Of a stretch of 64,000 nucleotides of DNA, positions 32,443 through 41,411 are shown in pieces. Every line of letters starts with the position of its first letter. The stretch's first letter is position 1. Location of the stretch: contig NZ_DASUVO010000023.1 in assembly GCF_036378875.1 (NCBI RefSeq), forward strand, positions 1-64,000, read 5' to 3'. The notes below the pieces were generated by a model, which was given only the letters and a program-made list of their open reading frames with translations, was not told the DNA's origin and ran no database searches. The position numbers were made by a program, and so were the translations under genes. The DNA comes from Actinophytocola sp036378875 (lineage in GTDB: Bacteria > Actinomycetota > Actinomycetes > Mycobacteriales > Pseudonocardiaceae).

Positions 32443-34385
32443 ATGTCCGCCGGTTACCCGTTCTCGGCTGTCGTCGGGCATGACGACCTCCGCCTGGCTC
32501 TCCTGCTCAACGCCGTCCATCCCACCATCGGTGGGGTTCTCGTACGAGGCGAGAAGGGCACCGCGAAGTCCACTGTGGTTCGTGGGCTCGCCGCGTTGCT
32601 GCCCGCCGTTCGGGTGGTGGAGGGCTGCCGGTTCAGCTGCGACCCGGGCGCGCCGGATCCGAACTGTCCGGACGCCCCCCATGATCTCGTCGACAGCACT
32701 CGTGCCGCCCGGCTCGTCGAGCTGCCCGTCGGGGCCACTGAGGACCGACTCATCGGTTCCCTTGACCTGGAACGCGCGCTGACCGAAGGAGTGCGTGCCT
32801 ACCAGCCCGGGCTGCTGTGCGCGGCGCACCGGGGCGTGCTCTACGTCGACGAGGTCAACCTGCTCCACGACCACCTCGTCGACCTCCTGCTGGACGCCGC
32901 CGCCATGGGCCGCGCACACGTCGAGCGCGAGGGTGTCTCGGTCTCGCATGCCGCGTCGTTCCTGCTGGTCGGCACGATGAACCCGGAGGAGGGCGAGCTG
33001 CGACCGCAGCTGCTCGACCGGTTCGGGCTCACCGTCGAGGTGGCGGCGGCCCGCGATGTGGACGTCCGTACCGAGGTGATCCGCCGGCGGCTCGCGTTCG
33101 AGGCCGACCCGGCCGGTTTCGCCGCCGAGTGGGCCGCGGCGGACCGGGAGCTTGCGGACCGGATCGTCGCGGCACAGCGGGCCCTGCCGTCCGTTCGGTT
33201 GCCTGACAAGGAGTTGCGCCGGATCGCGGCGCTCTGCGCTTCGTTCGGAGTGGACGGCATGCGCGCGGACCTCGTGGTGGCCCGCACGGCGATGGCGCAC
33301 GCGGCGTGGCGGGGCGGCGAGGCCGTCGAGGAACAGGACGTCGAGGCGGCCGCCCGGCTGGCGCTACCCCACCGGCGGCGACGCGACCCGTTCGACGAGC
33401 CCGGCCTCGACGAGGAGCAGTTGCAGCAGGCGTTGCGGGACGCGGCAGACAGCGCCGAACCGCCACTCCCGGACGACGACCCGGACGGCACCGACGGCCC
33501 GGGTGGCGAGCCACCTCCCACCGAGTCCAGTGTGGACGGTAACGGCTCCGGCGGGCAGAGCCAGCCTGCGGCCGTGCCTGATCCGGCGTTCCGGGCGCGA
33601 CTGCTGGCCGTCGACGGGGTCGGTGAGGGCGCGCCGGGACGTCGCTCCCGTGCCCGCGCCGGCTTCGGCAGGACACTGCGGGCCACGCAGTCGGGTGGGC
33701 ACGGCGTCCACCTCGTCGGCACGCTCACCGCGGCCGCGCCACACCAGACGACCCGAGGTCGGACGGGCGCCGGGATTCTGTTGCGCCGCACGGACATCCG
33801 GCACGCCGTGCGCGAGGGCCGGGAAAGCAACCTGGTGTTGTTCGCGGTGGACGCGTCCGGGTCGATGGCCGCACGCAAGCGGATGTCCGCGGTCACCGGC
33901 GCTGTGGTGTCACTGCTGCTCGACGCCTACCAGCGCCGCGACAAGGTCGGGCTGGTCACGTTCCGCGGCACGGCGGCCGATCTGGTGCTCCCACCGACCT
34001 CCTCGGTGGAGGCGGCGGTCGCCCGGCTGCGGCGGCTGGGCACGGGCGGTCGGACACCGCTGGCCGAGGGGCTGCTGCGTGCCCACCGAACCCTGACCAC
34101 AGAACGACTGCGGGACCCACGCCGGCGACCGCTGCTCGTGGTGGTCACCGACGGCCGGGCCACCGTGCCGCTGCGCCATGATCCCGTCGAGGATTCCATG
34201 CGGGTGGCGGGTTTGCTGGCCGCGGACGGCGTGGCGAGCGTGGTGGTCGACTGCGAGCGTGGGCCTGTGCGGCTCGGGCTGCCCGCCCGGCTCGCGACGG
34301 CGCTCGGTGGCACGTGCGTGCGGCTGGACGAACTGTCGAGCGACGTCGTGACGGGCGTGGTCCGCGCCGCACGGGGCGCTGCCTG

Positions 34386-34386
<1 letters not shown>
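32443..34386 (+). CDS. Fused ChlI/ChlD-type chelatase subunit (putative cobaltochelatase)
   Basis: 647 residues. N-terminal AAA+ domain about 1-340 (Walker A RGEKGTAKST, Walker B LYVDEVNLLHDHLVD, sensor GTMNPEEGELRPQLLDRFGL), an acidic/Pro-rich linker, and a C-terminal VWA domain about 460-645 with MIDAS DASGS and TDGRA. This is the Mg-chelatase I+D fusion that in actinobacteria accompanies CobN instead of CobS/CobT; it should drive cobalt insertion. ATG 32443 follows the riboswitch directly; GGAAGGA upstream. Its stop overlaps the cobO start (TGATG). Confidence 0.92.
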
Positions 34387-35000
<614 letters not shown>

Positions 35001-35073
35001 CCCCCGCGAGTCGCGCGTTCGGCCCCCGCGAGTCGCGCGTTCAGCCCCCGCGAGTGACGTTTTCGGGAACAGG
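35001..35073 (+). repeat. Tandem intergenic repeat, family CCCCGCGAGTCGCGCGTTC
   Basis: Two full units of (C)CCCCGCGAGTCGCGCGTTC(G/A)G and a third truncated one running into CGAGTGACGTTTTCGGGAAC. The array starts at the cobO stop and ends 6 bp before the cobB ATG, leaving no normal ribosome site for cobB except AGGGG. The same array in reverse orientation lies at 62226-62303. Confidence 0.85.
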
Positions 35074-35079
35074 GGCCGC

Positions 35080-36468
35080 ATGGTAGGCCGCGTCGTCATC
35101 GCGGCCCCGGCCTCCGGGAGCGGCAAGACCGTGGTGGCCACCGGGCTCATGGCCGCTCTGCGGCGGGCGGGGCACGTGGTGGCGCCGTTCAAGGTCGGGC
35201 CCGACTACATCGATCCCGGATACCACACGCTCGCCGCCGGCCGGCCCGGACGCAACCTCGATCCCGTGCTGGTGGGCGAGTCGCTCGTCGGGCCGCTGTT
35301 CGCGCACGGTTGCGCGGGTGCCGACATCGCGGTCGTCGAAGGCGTCATGGGGTTGTTCGACGGCCGCGTGGACAACGGTGTGGGTTCGACCGCCCACGTC
35401 GCCGAGCTGCTCGGCGCGCCCGTGCTCCTGGTCGTCGACACACGCGGCCACAGCACCAGCCTCGCCGCGTTGCTCCACGGGTTCCGCACCTGGAAACCGG
35501 AAGTCCGCCTCGCCGGGGTGATCCTCAACCAGGTCGGGTCCGACCGGCACGAGGCCGTCCTCAGGAACGCCTGCGCCGACGTCGGTCTCGACGTGGTCGG
35601 GGTGTTGCGTCGGCACGCGCCGGTCGAGGTGCCGTCCCGCCATCTCGGGCTGGTCACCGCGGCGGAACACGGCGCCGCCGCGGTGAGAGCGGTCGACGCG
35701 ATGGCCGAGCTCGTCGCGGGCGGCGTCGATCTCGCGGCGGTCGCGGCACTGGCCAGGGGCGGACCCGAGTTCACGCCGTGGACGCCGGAGCTGACACCGG
35801 TGCCCGGCCGTCCGGTCGTGGCGATCGCCGGCGGGCCCGCGTTCACGTTCGGCTACGCGGAACACGCCGAGCTGCTCCGCGCGGCCGGCGCGGCCGTGGT
35901 GGTCGTGGATCCGTTGCGGGACACCGTGTTGCCGGCCGACACCGCCGGGATCGTGCTCCCCGGCGGGTTTCCCGAGCAGTACGCGAGCGAGCTGTCCGCC
36001 AACACCGAGCTGCGCCAGGCGGTGGCGAACGCCCGCGTGCCCGTGCACGCCGAGTGCGCCGGACTTCTCTACCTGGCACGGTCTCTGGACGGTCACCCGA
36101 TGTGCGGGGTGCTCGACGCGCACGCCACCATGACCGACCGGCTCACCCTCGGCTACCGGGACGTCGTCGCGACCGCGGACTCAGTGCTGTACCAGGAGGG
36201 CACCCGGCTGACGGGGCACGAGTTCCACCGCACGACGATCACCCCGACGCACGGCGAGCCGCCTGCCTGGCGCTGGCGCACCGGCTCGGACGGCTTCGTC
36301 ACCGACCGCGTCCACGCGTCCTATGTGCACATTCACCCGGCGGCGGCGCCGACCGCCATCGCCCGGTTCGTCGAGCGCTGCAGCAACGCGGCGAACGCGA
36401 CACCGATCGTCACCCACAACACGGCCTGCGTGCCGAGCGAGGCGAGCCGGAAATCCCACAGCGTCTGA
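35080..36468 (+). CDS. cobB: Cobyrinate / hydrogenobyrinate a,c-diamide synthase CobB
   Basis: 462 residues. N-terminal dethiobiotin-synthetase-like ATP-binding domain (APASGSGKT, FKVGPDYIDPGYHTL, VEGVMGLFDGR) and C-terminal triad-type glutamine amidotransferase with nucleophile Cys in HAECAGLLYL and ASYVHIH. Amidates side chains a and c. The natural family end is near IARFVERC; the last roughly 45 residues, up to ASRKSHSV, are encoded antisense to the 3' part of cbtA, so the reading frame overran an original stop. Third gene of the riboswitch operon. Confidence 0.94.
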   Translation: MVGRVVIAAPASGSGKTVVATGLMAALRRAGHVVAPFKVGPDYIDPGYHTLAAGRPGRNLDPVLVGESLVGPLFAHGCAGADIAVVEGVMGLFDGRVDNGVGSTAHVAELLGAPVLLVVDTRGHSTSLAALLHGFRTWKPEVRLAGVILNQVGSDRHEAVLRNACADVGLDVVGVLRRHAPVEVPSRHLGLVTAAEHGAAAVRAVDAMAELVAGGVDLAAVAALARGGPEFTPWTPELTPVPGRPVVAIAGGPAFTFGYAEHAELLRAAGAAVVVVDPLRDTVLPADTAGIVLPGGFPEQYASELSANTELRQAVANARVPVHAECAGLLYLARSLDGHPMCGVLDAHATMTDRLTLGYRDVVATADSVLYQEGTRLTGHEFHRTTITPTHGEPPAWRWRTGSDGFVTDRVHASYVHIHPAAAPTAIARFVERCSNAANATPIVTHNTACVPSEASRKSHSV

Positions 36469-37052
36469 GCGGGAAACCCGTCCGGCACCTCGTGGAAGCT
36501 CGGCAACAGCGCTGCGGCACCCGACACGGCCGCCACGTAGGCGACCCCGGCCCCGACCGCGGCGAGCCATCCCGCCCTGGCCAGGTAGACCGCCACGATC
36601 GCGAGGAGCACGGAGATCGCCATCATGCCGAAGTACGCGGCCGTGCGGTCACCGATCGTCTCGGCCCGGCCCACGGCGGGCGGGTTCGGCGGATAGACCA
36701 CGTACGGCACGAGCACCACGGCGACGAACCCGACCGCGGCCACCGTGAACGCGGTGGCCCGAGGCCCCAACGTGCCGAACCGACCGTAGGCGAACGCGAA
36801 CGCGAGCGCGACGAGACCACCGAGCGCGGCACCGAACGCACACGTCGCGATGGCGAGTCCAAGAGTTCGTTGCACGCCACGGGAAACCGGCTCCGCAGCC
36901 TCCTCGTGCTCACCGGTCGCGTGGTCGTGTTCCTCCAACGCGATGGCCGCCTCGACGGGCGGCTCACCGACCACCGACGCGAACCCGAAGGCGAGAACAC
37001 CGCCGAGCAGACCCGCGAGCAGACCCCACACCAGCAGGGAGCGCATGGACAT
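36333..37052 (-). CDS. cbtA: Cobalt transporter subunit CbtA
   Basis: 239 residues, five to six transmembrane helices, with a His/Glu-rich loop (EEHDHATGEHEE) after the first helix, and PYVVYPPNPPAVG, TIGDRTAAYF, FPAQTLWDFRL, characteristic of CbtA. Works with CbtB in cobalt uptake. ATG 37052 lies 3 bp after the cbtB stop; an in-frame ATG at 37046 is equally possible. The 3' 136 bp overlap cobB on the opposite strand. Confidence 0.94.
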   Translation of the reverse strand: MSMRSLLVWGLLAGLLGGVLAFGFASVVGEPPVEAAIALEEHDHATGEHEEAAEPVSRGVQRTLGLAIATCAFGAALGGLVALAFAFAYGRFGTLGPRATAFTVAAVGFVAVVLVPYVVYPPNPPAVGRAETIGDRTAAYFGMMAISVLLAIVAVYLARAGWLAAVGAGVAYVAAVSGAAALLPSFHEVPDGFPAQTLWDFRLASLGTQAVLWVTIGVAFAALLQRSTNRAMAVGAAAG

Positions 37053-37055
37053 GGC

Positions 37056-37268
37056 TCAGTGACAGGGGAAGCCGAGCAGGTGGCGACCGTCGTGCACGAG
37101 CTCGTGCACGGACATGCCGTCGAACATCGACAGCGCACCCTGTTCGGTGCTCACGAAGTACATCACCAGGCCGAAGAGCAGCCCGGCGAACACGGCCCAC
37201 GGCAGGATCTGCCGAATCGGAATGGCCGGAACGTGCAAGGGAGTCGGGGCACTGACAGCGTGCGACAT
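37056..37268 (-). CDS. cbtB: Cobalt transporter subunit CbtB
   Basis: 70 residues from ATG 37268 with GAGGAGG 6 nt upstream. One transmembrane helix (about residues 20-40) and a His-rich C-terminus (VHELVHDGRHLLGFPCH) typical of CbtB, presumed to bind cobalt. First gene of a cbtBA operon under its own cobalamin riboswitch. Confidence 0.94.
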   Translation of the reverse strand: MSHAVSAPTPLHVPAIPIRQILPWAVFAGLLFGLVMYFVSTEQGALSMFDGMSVHELVHDGRHLLGFPCH

Positions 37269-37317
37269 GTCGCCTCCTCGGACTCGTGCGGTCCGGTCGG
37301 TGGAGCGGAAGGACGGT

Positions 37318-37415
37318 TGAGGGTCTGACTCATGCCCCGAGGGACACATACAGCGGCGCGACCGTGCCGGAATCCCACCGGCTTCCTCGTACCATCAGGT
37401 CTAGGCAACGTACCA
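37318..37415 (-). promoter_or_regulatory. Cobalamin (B12) riboswitch upstream of cbtBA
   Basis: Reading the minus strand: GAGGAAGCCGGTGGGATTCC, then GGCACGGTCGCGCCGCTGT, and the terminal AGTCAGACCC of the B12 box. About 50 nt remain to the cbtB ribosome site. The 5' end lies within 20 bp of the divergent phosphatase start. Confidence 0.93.
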
Positions 37416-37429
37416 TCCGCGGGAGCCGA

Positions 37430-38011
37430 ATGACCAGCCGTCTCGTCCTGATTAGTCACGCCGCCACCTCGGCGACTCGCCGCGCAGCGTTTCCGGCCGA
37501 CGAACCGATCGAGACAACACCCGACCCGATGCCGTTGCGAGCCAACGGCTACCTGACGGCCCCGGAGACCCGTTGCCGTCAAACAGCGGCCGGGCTGGGC
37601 CTGACGGCGGACGTCGAGCCCGCCCTCCGGGACTGCGACCACGGTGCCTGGCGCGGCCGGACGCTGGACGATCTCGACCCGGCGGCGATGACGGCGTGGC
37701 TCACCGACCCCGCCGCGGCCCCTCACGGCGGAGAGTCCGTGATGGACCTCATCGACCGAATCGGCGGCTGGCTCGACGGGTTCCCCAAGGATCACCGCAA
37801 GATCGTCGCGGTCACCCACGCGGCCGTGGTGAAGGCGGCGGTCGTCCACGCTATCCTCGCGACGCCGCGGTCGTTCTGGCGGATCGACGTGCCGCCGCTG
37901 TCGCAGACCGTCCTCTCAGGACATTCCCGTGGCTGGACGCTGCGCACGCTGGCGGCACCCCTCACGCCGGCTCCATGGCACGGATCAGGGGTCCCGTCGC
38001 CGCGGTCGTGA
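37430..38011 (+). CDS. Histidine phosphatase-family protein with altered RHG motif
   Basis: 193 residues from ATG 37430 (GGGAG just upstream). Phosphoglycerate-mutase fold: LISHAATSATR at residues 7-17 replaces the usual RHG (Ser9-His10-Ala11), while the second catalytic His is kept in VAVTHAAVVKAAV. ALRDCDHGAWRGR corresponds to the E/W.G...RTL region. The position beside cbtBA and the cobalamin genes suggests a CobC-like (alpha-ribazole phosphate) or cobalt-linked role, but the loss of the RHG Arg makes activity uncertain. Overlaps the convergent antiporter gene by 50 bp. Confidence 0.88.
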   Translation: MTSRLVLISHAATSATRRAAFPADEPIETTPDPMPLRANGYLTAPETRCRQTAAGLGLTADVEPALRDCDHGAWRGRTLDDLDPAAMTAWLTDPAAAPHGGESVMDLIDRIGGWLDGFPKDHRKIVAVTHAAVVKAAVVHAILATPRSFWRIDVPPLSQTVLSGHSRGWTLRTLAAPLTPAPWHGSGVPSPRS

Positions 38012-39317
38012 TGATCGCGACGAGCACCAGGATCGTGAAGCCGAGATCGGTGAGCAGCCCGTGCTGCAGCCCGATCGTCGCGATCACCAGTTCGGTGACG
38101 CCCCGGCAGTTCATCAGCGCACCGAGCCGCATCGCCTCCCGGCCCGGGAGGCCGGCCAGCCGGGCAGCACCGCCCGCACCGACGAACTTGGTGCTCGTCG
38201 CGACCAGCAACACCAGCAGGAACAGCAGCCAGTTCCCGGCCGACGCGCCCAGCAGACCGACCGACGTGCTCAGGCCCACGCCGGCGAAGAACAGCGGGAG
38301 CAGGATCGCGATCGTGAACCCGTGCAGCTGCTCACCCAACCGGGCCACCGCCGGCGCGGACCTCGGCACGGCCACGCCGAACAGGAACGCGCCGATCACC
38401 GAGTGCAGCCCGATCAGCTGCGTCAGCCCGGCGTACCCGATGGCACCGACGACCAGGGCGCCGAGCAGCAGCTGCGTCGACGTGACGCGCTCGACCAGCA
38501 GCCGCAGCGCCGGCCGCACACACAGCAACGTCGCCACCGTGAGCGCGGCGCCGAGCCCGGCGGTCGTCGCGATGTCACCGGTGCCGGTCGCGCCGGTACC
38601 CGCCAGGATCACGGTCAGCACCAGCCACGCGAGCCCGTCACCGACCGCGGCCGACGACAGCGCCGTCGCGCCGAGGCGGGTGTCGCCGAGGCCCAGGTCG
38701 ACGAGGATCCGTGCCAGGACGGGCATCGCGGTGATCGCCAGTGCCAGCCCGAAGAACAGCACGGACGCGACCGAGCCGACGCCGAGCACCGGCGCGGCCA
38801 GCGCGACCCCGACGCCGGCGACGAACGGCAGCCCCATCCCGCCGGCGACGGTGGCACCGACGAGCTTCCGGCCGCCGAGACGGTCCGTCCGCAGCTCACA
38901 GCCCAGCAGGAACATGAACACGATCAGTCCCAGCTGCGCAACGTAGCCGAGCGCGTCGAGCACCGGCCGGGGGAACAGCAGCTCCTGGGACGCCGGCCAC
39001 ACGAGCCCGAGCACCGACGGGCCGAGCACCAGCCCGCCGATCACCTCCCCGAGCACGGCAGGCTGCCGGAACCGGCGCAGCAGCGCGCCGAACAGATGAC
39101 ACACGAGCAGGATCACGGCGACCGAGAACAGGAACCGGGCGACCGGGTCGCTCCGCCGGCCGTCGAACAGCTCGGGTCCCCACAACGCGGCGGCGCCGGC
39201 CACGACGACGAGCCCGCCCGCGACTCCGAGCCACGACAGCCGGGCCAGTGGCCGATCGATCACGACCGCGCCCTGCGATGTTCCTTTGTCTGAACCACGT
39301 TCGACCACCGGTGTCAT
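37962..39317 (-). CDS. Cation:proton antiporter (CPA2/Kef type)
   Basis: 451 residues, about 12-13 transmembrane helices, Na+/H+ exchanger fold: QPAVLGEVIGGLVLGPS, FMFLLGCELRTD, GLALAITAMPVLARIL, LHSVIGAFLFGVAVPR, LMNCRGVTELVI. No cytoplasmic TrkA/RCK domain, so it is a membrane-only variant as in antibiotic-cluster and stress antiporters. ATG 39317. It is 42 bp downstream of the SUKH-like gene on the same strand. Confidence 0.93.
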   Translation of the reverse strand: MTPVVERGSDKGTSQGAVVIDRPLARLSWLGVAGGLVVVAGAAALWGPELFDGRRSDPVARFLFSVAVILLVCHLFGALLRRFRQPAVLGEVIGGLVLGPSVLGLVWPASQELLFPRPVLDALGYVAQLGLIVFMFLLGCELRTDRLGGRKLVGATVAGGMGLPFVAGVGVALAAPVLGVGSVASVLFFGLALAITAMPVLARILVDLGLGDTRLGATALSSAAVGDGLAWLVLTVILAGTGATGTGDIATTAGLGAALTVATLLCVRPALRLLVERVTSTQLLLGALVVGAIGYAGLTQLIGLHSVIGAFLFGVAVPRSAPAVARLGEQLHGFTIAILLPLFFAGVGLSTSVGLLGASAGNWLLFLLVLLVATSTKFVGAGGAARLAGLPGREAMRLGALMNCRGVTELVIATIGLQHGLLTDLGFTILVLVAIITTAATGPLIRAMEPA

Positions 39318-39359
39318 TATCGTCGACCTCGCGCCGGAGTTCGGCCGAAACGGGCCGAC

Positions 39360-40136
39360 TCAGGCAAGTTTGCGGGGCAGCGACTCGATCCACCCGGTGA
39401 ACGTCTTCCCGATCCGCTCGACCGTGCGCCGGCCGTGTGCGTAGTAGAGCACCGGCGGGTCGTCGACGACGCCGTCGCGGAGGTCGAACAGCACCTGGTC
39501 GCCGTCGGCCTCGAACCAGTACTCACCGAAGCACAGCATGCCCTCGGTGGGCAGCACGACCTTCGTCGACGTGTGGACGAACGGGTGGTCCCTGGTGAGC
39601 CGCAGCGTGTCGCCGATGACCAACTCTCTCGTGCGGACAAGGAAGCGGCGATACGCGGCCGGCAGTGCCATGGCCGGCAACTCGGCCTCGCTCGCACCGG
39701 GCAGCATGGACTCGACCTCGTCCGGGTTCACGCGCAGAAACCGGGCCATCTTGGGGAAATCCTCAGCGAGCCCATCGATGAGCGGCCTCAGCTCGGCGGC
39801 CCGCCGCTTGGTCTCGGCACGACACTCGCGTATCCAGCGGGCCATCGCGGTCTCGAAAGCCTCGCTGTACCGAGGTGACCGCTCGATCGGGAACCCGATC
39901 TTGTCCAGCACATAACAAGCGCCGTCCTGGCTCGCCACCACGGCCTGCTCTATCCACAGTGGATCATCGGGCGCGCCGCCGCGTGGGGTCAGCCGGAGGA
40001 ACCAGCCGCGCGGACACACCGCCTCCACCTCGGCAGCATGCTCGCCCCACCACGCCAGCCAGTCCTGCGGATCGGTGCGCCCTTCCGCGAGTGCCACCAG
40101 CGCGTCGGCGAACCTGGTCACGGCGTGCTGTTCCAC
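39360..40136 (-). CDS. SUKH/SMI1-KNR4-like hypothetical protein
   Basis: 258 residues from GTG 40136 (VEQHAVTRFADALVAL). Cytoplasmic, no signal. The C-terminal half (LCFGEYWFEADGDQVLFDLRDG, then DDPPVLYYAHGRRTVERIG, FTGWIESLPRKLA) has the shape of a SUKH/SMI1 domain, which in bacteria includes toxin immunity proteins, but the match is only by eye. No toxin gene is adjacent. Coding status is clear from composition and codon use; function unknown. Confidence 0.72.
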   Translation of the reverse strand: MEQHAVTRFADALVALAEGRTDPQDWLAWWGEHAAEVEAVCPRGWFLRLTPRGGAPDDPLWIEQAVVASQDGACYVLDKIGFPIERSPRYSEAFETAMARWIRECRAETKRRAAELRPLIDGLAEDFPKMARFLRVNPDEVESMLPGASEAELPAMALPAAYRRFLVRTRELVIGDTLRLTRDHPFVHTSTKVVLPTEGMLCFGEYWFEADGDQVLFDLRDGVVDDPPVLYYAHGRRTVERIGKTFTGWIESLPRKLA

Positions 40137-40156
40137 CGGCGCATTGTGGCACGCGA

Positions 40157-41017
40157 TCAGGCTCGGGTTCGTCCGACGTAGACGTTGCGCGCGCGGTAGA
40201 TCGTGTCCGAGGTCGGCCCCGGAGAACCGGACGATCCCTCCATCTGCAGGTTGATGATCAACCACAGCGGCCGGTTGACGAAGTTCGCGCCGCGGTGCTG
40301 CCCCACCCAGTTCCCGTCGAGGTAGTAGTGGATGTCGACGTCGTTGGCGTTCACCTTCGTGATCCAGGCGCGGTAACCGTGCCAGGCGCCGGGATTCGAC
40401 ACCGAGACGATCGTGTTCGACCACGCGCCGCTCGCGTTCCTGTACGTGTTGAACCAGTTCCTGCCGTCGCCCTTGAACTCCAGGATGTCGCTCTCCGGCG
40501 GCCAGCTGTTGACGCCGGTGAGCCAGAAGGCCGGCCAGGTGCCCCGCGCCGACGGCGCCTGGAACTCACCCTTGACCTCCCAGTTGGGAAACTGGTCGTT
40601 GACGGTCACGTGCTGCTTCGCGTGGATGGCGCCCGAGTGGTAGCGGATCGGCAGGTACGGGTCGGCCGAACTGTTGCCCTCGTTCCAGGTGATGCGGGTG
40701 GCCTTGATCGCCAGCACGCCCGAGCTCTCCAGGTACACGTGGTTGATGTCGGTCGAGCTCGCGTACATCCGCGCGGTGCCGTTGTGGTCGGACCCCCAGG
40801 GATACCGGTAGTTCCAGGACGCTTCCAGCGTCTGCCGGTTCGCGAACGAGCCGCTGAGCACCGTCTCCCAGGCGGCGGCCTGCGCACCACCCCACCCGAG
40901 AGCGCTCCCAGCGACGCCGGCAGCGCCCGCCACCAGCAGCTTTCTTCGATCGAACCGGCCGGGCGCGCCACGCGATCCGTCGCCGTCACCTGCCCGTGGA
41001 GCCATGGGTCGAGGCAT
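40157..41017 (-). CDS. Secreted GH16-family glycoside hydrolase
   Basis: 286 residues from ATG 41017 (GAGGGG 8 nt upstream). A Tat-type signal (DRRKLLVAGAAGVAG) precedes a GH16 jelly-roll: catalytic ExDxxE motif ESDILE in SWPPESDILEFKG, preceded by ARGTWPAFWLTG and followed by LDGNWVGQ and WLIINLQMEG. No carbohydrate-binding module. GH16 members hydrolyse beta-glucans, galactans and related polymers; the exact substrate is not evident. Divergent from the GH74-PL11 gene with four LacI-type operators in the 394-bp gap, so the two are probably co-induced by plant polysaccharide fragments. Confidence 0.91.
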   Translation of the reverse strand: MPRPMAPRAGDGDGSRGAPGRFDRRKLLVAGAAGVAGSALGWGGAQAAAWETVLSGSFANRQTLEASWNYRYPWGSDHNGTARMYASSTDINHVYLESSGVLAIKATRITWNEGNSSADPYLPIRYHSGAIHAKQHVTVNDQFPNWEVKGEFQAPSARGTWPAFWLTGVNSWPPESDILEFKGDGRNWFNTYRNASGAWSNTIVSVSNPGAWHGYRAWITKVNANDVDIHYYLDGNWVGQHRGANFVNRPLWLIINLQMEGSSGSPGPTSDTIYRARNVYVGRTRA

Positions 41018-41056
41018 CGTTGCCACCCCTCGCTCGAAGCTGAAGAACCTTCACCA

Positions 41057-41070
41057 GGAAAGCGCTTGCC
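41057..41070. promoter_or_regulatory. LacI-type operator A (GGAAAGCGCTTGCC)
   Basis: Palindromic core AAGCGCTT with flanks as in actinobacterial LacI-family sugar operators. 40 bp upstream of the GH16 start codon, so likely the GH16-proximal site. Confidence 0.68.
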
Positions 41071-41151
41071 TTTGCAAGGTAAGGCCGCTGACCATTTCGC
41101 GTCAACAGTTGGCAAAACGGGTGATCATGACGCGATCGTTAACCTGAGTTC

Positions 41152-41165
41152 TGAGAGCGCTCCCA
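41152..41165. promoter_or_regulatory. CebR-type operator B (TGAGAGCGCTCCCA)
   Basis: 13 of 14 positions match the CebR box TGGGAGCGCTCCCA. Centre 95 bp from operator A. Confidence 0.78.
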
Positions 41166-41216
41166 TCTGCGGAAACTTGTTAACGTTCACACTCCGGTGG
41201 CACACTGCGGTCTCCA

Positions 41217-41230
41217 GGAAAGCGCTTCCC
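41217..41230. promoter_or_regulatory. LacI-type operator C (GGAAAGCGCTTCCC)
   Basis: Near-perfect palindrome of the same AAGCGCTT class as operator A; centre 65 bp from operator B. TTGACA (41233-41238) immediately follows and may be the -35 of the GH74-PL11 promoter. Confidence 0.7.
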
Positions 41231-41277
41231 CGTTGACACGCCTCGCGCTCGGGTGCTAACAATTTGTTCACCCCGGC

Positions 41278-41291
41278 TGGGAGCGCTCCCA
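41278..41291. promoter_or_regulatory. Perfect CebR box D (TGGGAGCGCTCCCA)
   Basis: Exact match to the 14-bp CebR operator known to control cellulose/cello-oligosaccharide genes in actinobacteria. 120 bp upstream of the GH74-PL11 start, downstream of the presumed promoter, where bound repressor would block transcription. Confidence 0.85.
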
Positions 41292-41411
41292 GTCTTGCGC
41301 CGGAGCGCGCCTCCCGAATGATCCTCACTGGACATCGAGCGGTCCCCCTCCCACGCCGACCGGCAGTACGCCCTACCCCGGCGGACGATCCCCACAAGGA
41401 AGTGGTCGATC

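Noticed and set aside
35001..35073. Possible CRISPR or insertion-sequence end
   Set aside because: Repeat units abut without spacers, and there is no transposase or target duplication; it is better described as a dispersed intergenic repeat.
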